In this document: positions 29,645 through 32,308 of the stretch, in pieces | Position numbering within the stretch: the stretch's first letter is position 1 | How the letters are laid out: every line of letters begins with the position of its first letter | DNA from: an uncultured Rhodospirillales bacterium | GTDB lineage: Bacteria; Pseudomonadota; Alphaproteobacteria; RF32; CAG-239 | Direction: 5' to 3' | Assembly (NCBI GenBank): GCA_902761715.1 | Contig: CACWLK010000020.1 | Span: forward strand, 1 to 32,308 | DNA: 32,308 nucleotides | Made by a program: the position numbers and the translations under genes | The notes under the pieces: generated by a model | Database searches by the model: none | What the model was told of the DNA's origin: nothing | What the model saw: only the letters and a program-made list of their open reading frames with translations

Positions 29645-32308
29645 ATGGCTAGAGCCTCTTTTGTCGCAGCTGTTTTTCTTGCCACCACTTTTTTGAACAC
29701 TCCGGCGCGCGCAGAGTGGACACCGGCAAACAAAAGTTCCGCCCCTTACAGCATTGTTGCAGGGTCATCTTCTGATTACAATTTTATCACCACTGAAGGC
29801 AACAAAACCAGCTATTGGAAAATAGCGGTCAAATCCGATAAATTAAACAAATCTGACCGAATCGTCTGGTCAACAAATGGTGATGAATCTACGGACAGCA
29901 TTATGGTTTATTTGCCCAACGGTAAAGAGCAAAGATTATACTATTCTTATGCCCCATCCGGTCTTGCAACTGTTACGGAGAATAAAGATTTAGGCGAAGT
30001 CGGCATCAACTCCGGAAACTCGGTAAAAATGTTATACGGCGGTGCCGGCGACTATAACGAAAACGGTAATACTATAGGCCCATTGAACAATAAACTCTAC
30101 AAAGACAATTTGGTTTCAGCTGACCTTTACTCTAATGATGGTGGATCTCGCGAGGTCAGAATAAACGGTGGCGCAATTTATAATGGAGGATCTATTTCTT
30201 CCATTTCATCAGATTTTATAAATAACGGTTTTAATATAATTGTTGATGATACAGTACTGAAAGTAACAACATATGGTGGTGCAATTGCCAATGTTTCGCC
30301 ATCAAACAGTAGTGCAGCATCAATTTCGAGTATTAGCGGCAATTTTATCAATAACTATGCCAACAAAGGCGGTGCGCTTTATAACAGCGCCAGCGGCTCA
30401 ATCGGCACCATAACCGGTAATTTCATCGACAATACGGCACTATCTGACGGAACACAAGGCAGCCTTGGCGGTGCTATTGAAAACAGCAGCAGATCAACCA
30501 TCAATAAAATTAACGCTGATTTTATTGGAAATAAAGCAGATAAAGGCGGCGCCATTTTGAATACTAATCACTCAATAATCAACAGTATTAACGGTAACTT
30601 TATTGCCAATGAAGCAACGTATAATGAAAATTACGACAGCGGCATCGGTGGTGCAATTAAAAATGAGGACAGTTCTTATATAGGTAATATTACCGGCAGT
30701 TTTATCAGTAACTATGCCGATCAAGGTGGTGCCGTTTATAACGTTACAAATGCAACCATTACTGGTTTTACTGGCGATTTTGTCGGCAACAGTGCCACCA
30801 AAGGCGGAGCTATATATAACACCAATGATGCTCTGATTGGAAGCATAAACGGTAACTTCATTGCTAACGAGGCTTGGAAAGGTGGTGCGATAGCAAATCA
30901 TTATAGTGCAATTATCGGTGATATTAAGGGTGATTTTATCGGCAATAGAAGCATTATTGAGGATGAAGATGCAAAAGGCGGTGCTATCCACAATACATCA
31001 ACTATAGGTAACATAGCCGGTAACTTTGTGAGCAACTATATACAAAATAACAATTATAGCGGTAATGGTGGAGCCATAGCTAACTATGATGGGAACATGG
31101 GCGATATTACCGGTAACTTTACAGGTAACTATATTGATGTCGGTGGTGCTGGCAAAGGTGGTGCACTGTACAACTCAGGAAGAATTGGTAATATGTCGGG
31201 TAACTTTAGTGGCAACTATATAGTTTCTGATGGAGATTCACTTGGTGGTGCCATTTATAACAAAGGTACAATGGGCGTTATTACAGGTGACTTCGCAAAT
31301 AACTATATTTCCGGAGGAGAAGTTGCCGGTGGTGCCATTTATAACAAAGGCACAATTGAAAATATTAAAAACTCAAATTTTATCGGTAACCATGTTGATG
31401 GAGACAATGCTCATGGCGGTGCAATAGCTTCCGAAAAAGATCTTTTGATTACTGCAGATGATGGCACATCATTGTTTAAGGACAATAAAGCAAATGGTGA
31501 AAGCAATGCTATTTATATGAAAGAGGCTAATTTGACTTTGGGTACTGTCAATAAAGGAACAATGCAGTTTGACGATGTGATTGATGGACAGAATTATAAC
31601 ATTGATATTTATGGTGATGGTACAGGTGTAATCAAGTTTAATAACGAAGTAAGAAATGTTACCAACTTTACGTTGGGAAGCAATACTGTTACTCACCTAG
31701 GTTTAAACTCTAGGATATATGCTCAAAACATGAATATTGCTGATAGTGCAGAACTTATCTCAACCCATGCAGGTTCAACATCACCGATTATTACCGTAGA
31801 TGTTGAAGTGGATAAGGCAAATAACAAGGTTAATACCGGACAAATTTATGTTGATACCGATATTGATGGTGAATACAGGGTGCTAGTTAATTCACTTAAT
31901 TCAGATGTTTTGACAAACAAAGAAGATGCGATTGTACCATTCCTGTTTGCCCCGAACGATGACACAGATACATCTTCAAGCTTTGCGGTTGCCCGTGTAA
32001 TCGGCAGTCCGTATATGTGGGACGGATCGATTAATGCCGGCGGTGAGACAGATGGTTCAACCTGGTACTTGAATTTGACTGAAGAAGAAAACCCGGATTA
32101 TGTTCCACCTGAACCAGAACCGGAGCCAACTCCTGGCAAGATTTATGCACCTGAAGTTGTTGCCGGTATCGGCTTGCATGAGGCGGCTATTGAACAAACC
32201 CGTAGCGTCGTTCATAACATAAAAGGCAAAGTTGCCGCCGGACGTGAGTTCTGCCCGAGATGCGGAATGTATGACTACGGTTGGGATAACAACCTGTTAC
32301 GCAACGTA
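29645..32308 (+). CDS. Pmp-like autotransporter (GGA[ILV]/FxxN repeats), 5' part
   Basis: The frame is open for 888 codons from the ATG at 29645 (GGAGAAAGG upstream) to the right edge, so the 3' end is missing. A signal peptide of 23 residues ends PARA. After an N-terminal domain of about 150 residues, residues 174 to about 595 hold roughly 15 copies of GGA[ILV]-x-N, each followed by a segment ending in F-[IVT]-x-N (FINN, FIGN, FIAN, FISN). That alternation is the defining motif pair of chlamydial polymorphic membrane proteins and builds a beta-helix. A second passenger region, a Pro/Glu linker (PPEPEPEPTPG, near 820) and an EFCPRCGMYDYGW segment precede what should be the barrel. The role is probably adhesion or surface display; this is inference. 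A TATACT at 29605-29610 may be its -10 box. Confidence 0.88.
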   Translation, partial: MARASFVAAVFLATTFLNTPARAEWTPANKSSAPYSIVAGSSSDYNFITTEGNKTSYWKIAVKSDKLNKSDRIVWSTNGDESTDSIMVYLPNGKEQRLYYSYAPSGLATVTENKDLGEVGINSGNSVKMLYGGAGDYNENGNTIGPLNNKLYKDNLVSADLYSNDGGSREVRINGGAIYNGGSISSISSDFINNGFNIIVDDTVLKVTTYGGAIANVSPSNSSAASISSISGNFINNYANKGGALYNSASGSIGTITGNFIDNTALSDGTQGSLGGAIENSSRSTINKINADFIGNKADKGGAILNTNHSIINSINGNFIANEATYNENYDSGIGGAIKNEDSSYIGNITGSFISNYADQGGAVYNVTNATITGFTGDFVGNSATKGGAIYNTNDALIGSINGNFIANEAWKGGAIANHYSAIIGDIKGDFIGNRSIIEDEDAKGGAIHNTSTIGNIAGNFVSNYIQNNNYSGNGGAIANYDGNMGDITGNFTGNYIDVGGAGKGGALYNSGRIGNMSGNFSGNYIVSDGDSLGGAIYNKGTMGVITGDFANNYISGGEVAGGAIYNKGTIENIKNSNFIGNHVDGDNAHGGAIASEKDLLITADDGTSLFKDNKANGESNAIYMKEANLTLGTVNKGTMQFDDVIDGQNYNIDIYGDGTGVIKFNNEVRNVTNFTLGSNTVTHLGLNSRIYAQNMNIADSAELISTHAGSTSPIITVDVEVDKANNKVNTGQIYVDTDIDGEYRVLVNSLNSDVLTNKEDAIVPFLFAPNDDTDTSSSFAVARVIGSPYMWDGSINAGGETDGSTWYLNLTEEENPDYVPPEPEPEPTPGKIYAPEVVAGIGLHEAAIEQTRSVVHNIKGKVAAGREFCPRCGMYDYGWDNNLLRNV

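Noticed and set aside
30165..31440. Regularly spaced repeated DNA that might suggest a CRISPR array
   Set aside because: The repeats are degenerate, in frame and encode GGA[ILV]/FxxN protein motifs; there are no constant repeats with unique spacers.

Overview
The window looks like a chromosomal segment of an AT-rich, Gram-negative alphaproteobacterium, probably an uncultured, anaerobic or microaerophilic gut lineage. This is inference. It rests on the acpP-fabF-mltG order, a CarD-family regulator, a eukaryote-like (type 2) isoleucyl-tRNA synthetase as in Rickettsia, LPS and lipoprotein genes (kdsB, lgt), an iron-sulfur L-serine dehydratase and a lactate dehydrogenase. Most genes carry a clear GGAGG-type ribosome binding site and prefer AAA/CAA/GAA codons.

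Layout: 1-2310 is the 3' part of an autotransporter with its terminator. 2313-3400 holds an initiator tRNA, two candidate tiny membrane peptides, pgpA and tRNA-Pro(CGG). 3400-7293 has a zeta-toxin-like kinase facing a probable operon of L-serine dehydratase, a putative metal exporter and a YbhN-like membrane protein. 7444-13011 has an orphan DNA methyltransferase, a type IV-pilin-like protein, kdsB, queA, a membrane protein with a degenerate GGDEF domain, and lgt. 13270-16661 has a YbjN-like gene and the acpP-fabF-mltG fatty-acid/cell-wall cluster, plus an uncertain ORF in frame behind mltG. 16938-20072 has L-lactate dehydrogenase, an unknown gene, a secreted cysteine-rich protein, carD and trmL. 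20073-23183 is ileS. 23454-24031 is a coupled pair of unknown small genes.

24075-27770 is an accessory patch. Three related WG-repeat-like exported proteins, two of them lipoproteins, surround an AnmK-like gene whose catalytic motifs are altered. The three lack Shine-Dalgarno sequences and use G-ending codons, unlike their neighbours, which suggests transfer, possibly from Bacteroidota. 27927-29507 returns to housekeeping genes (tyrS, rpmG). 29645 to the right edge is a large autotransporter whose passenger repeats GGA[ILV] and FxxN motifs, the signature of chlamydial polymorphic membrane proteins.

The strongest candidates for something undescribed are the Pmp-like autotransporter, the motif-altered AnmK homologue with its WG-repeat lipoprotein neighbours, and the tandem tiny membrane peptides after pgpA. 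No CRISPR array, insertion sequence, phage module or complete restriction or toxin system was seen.
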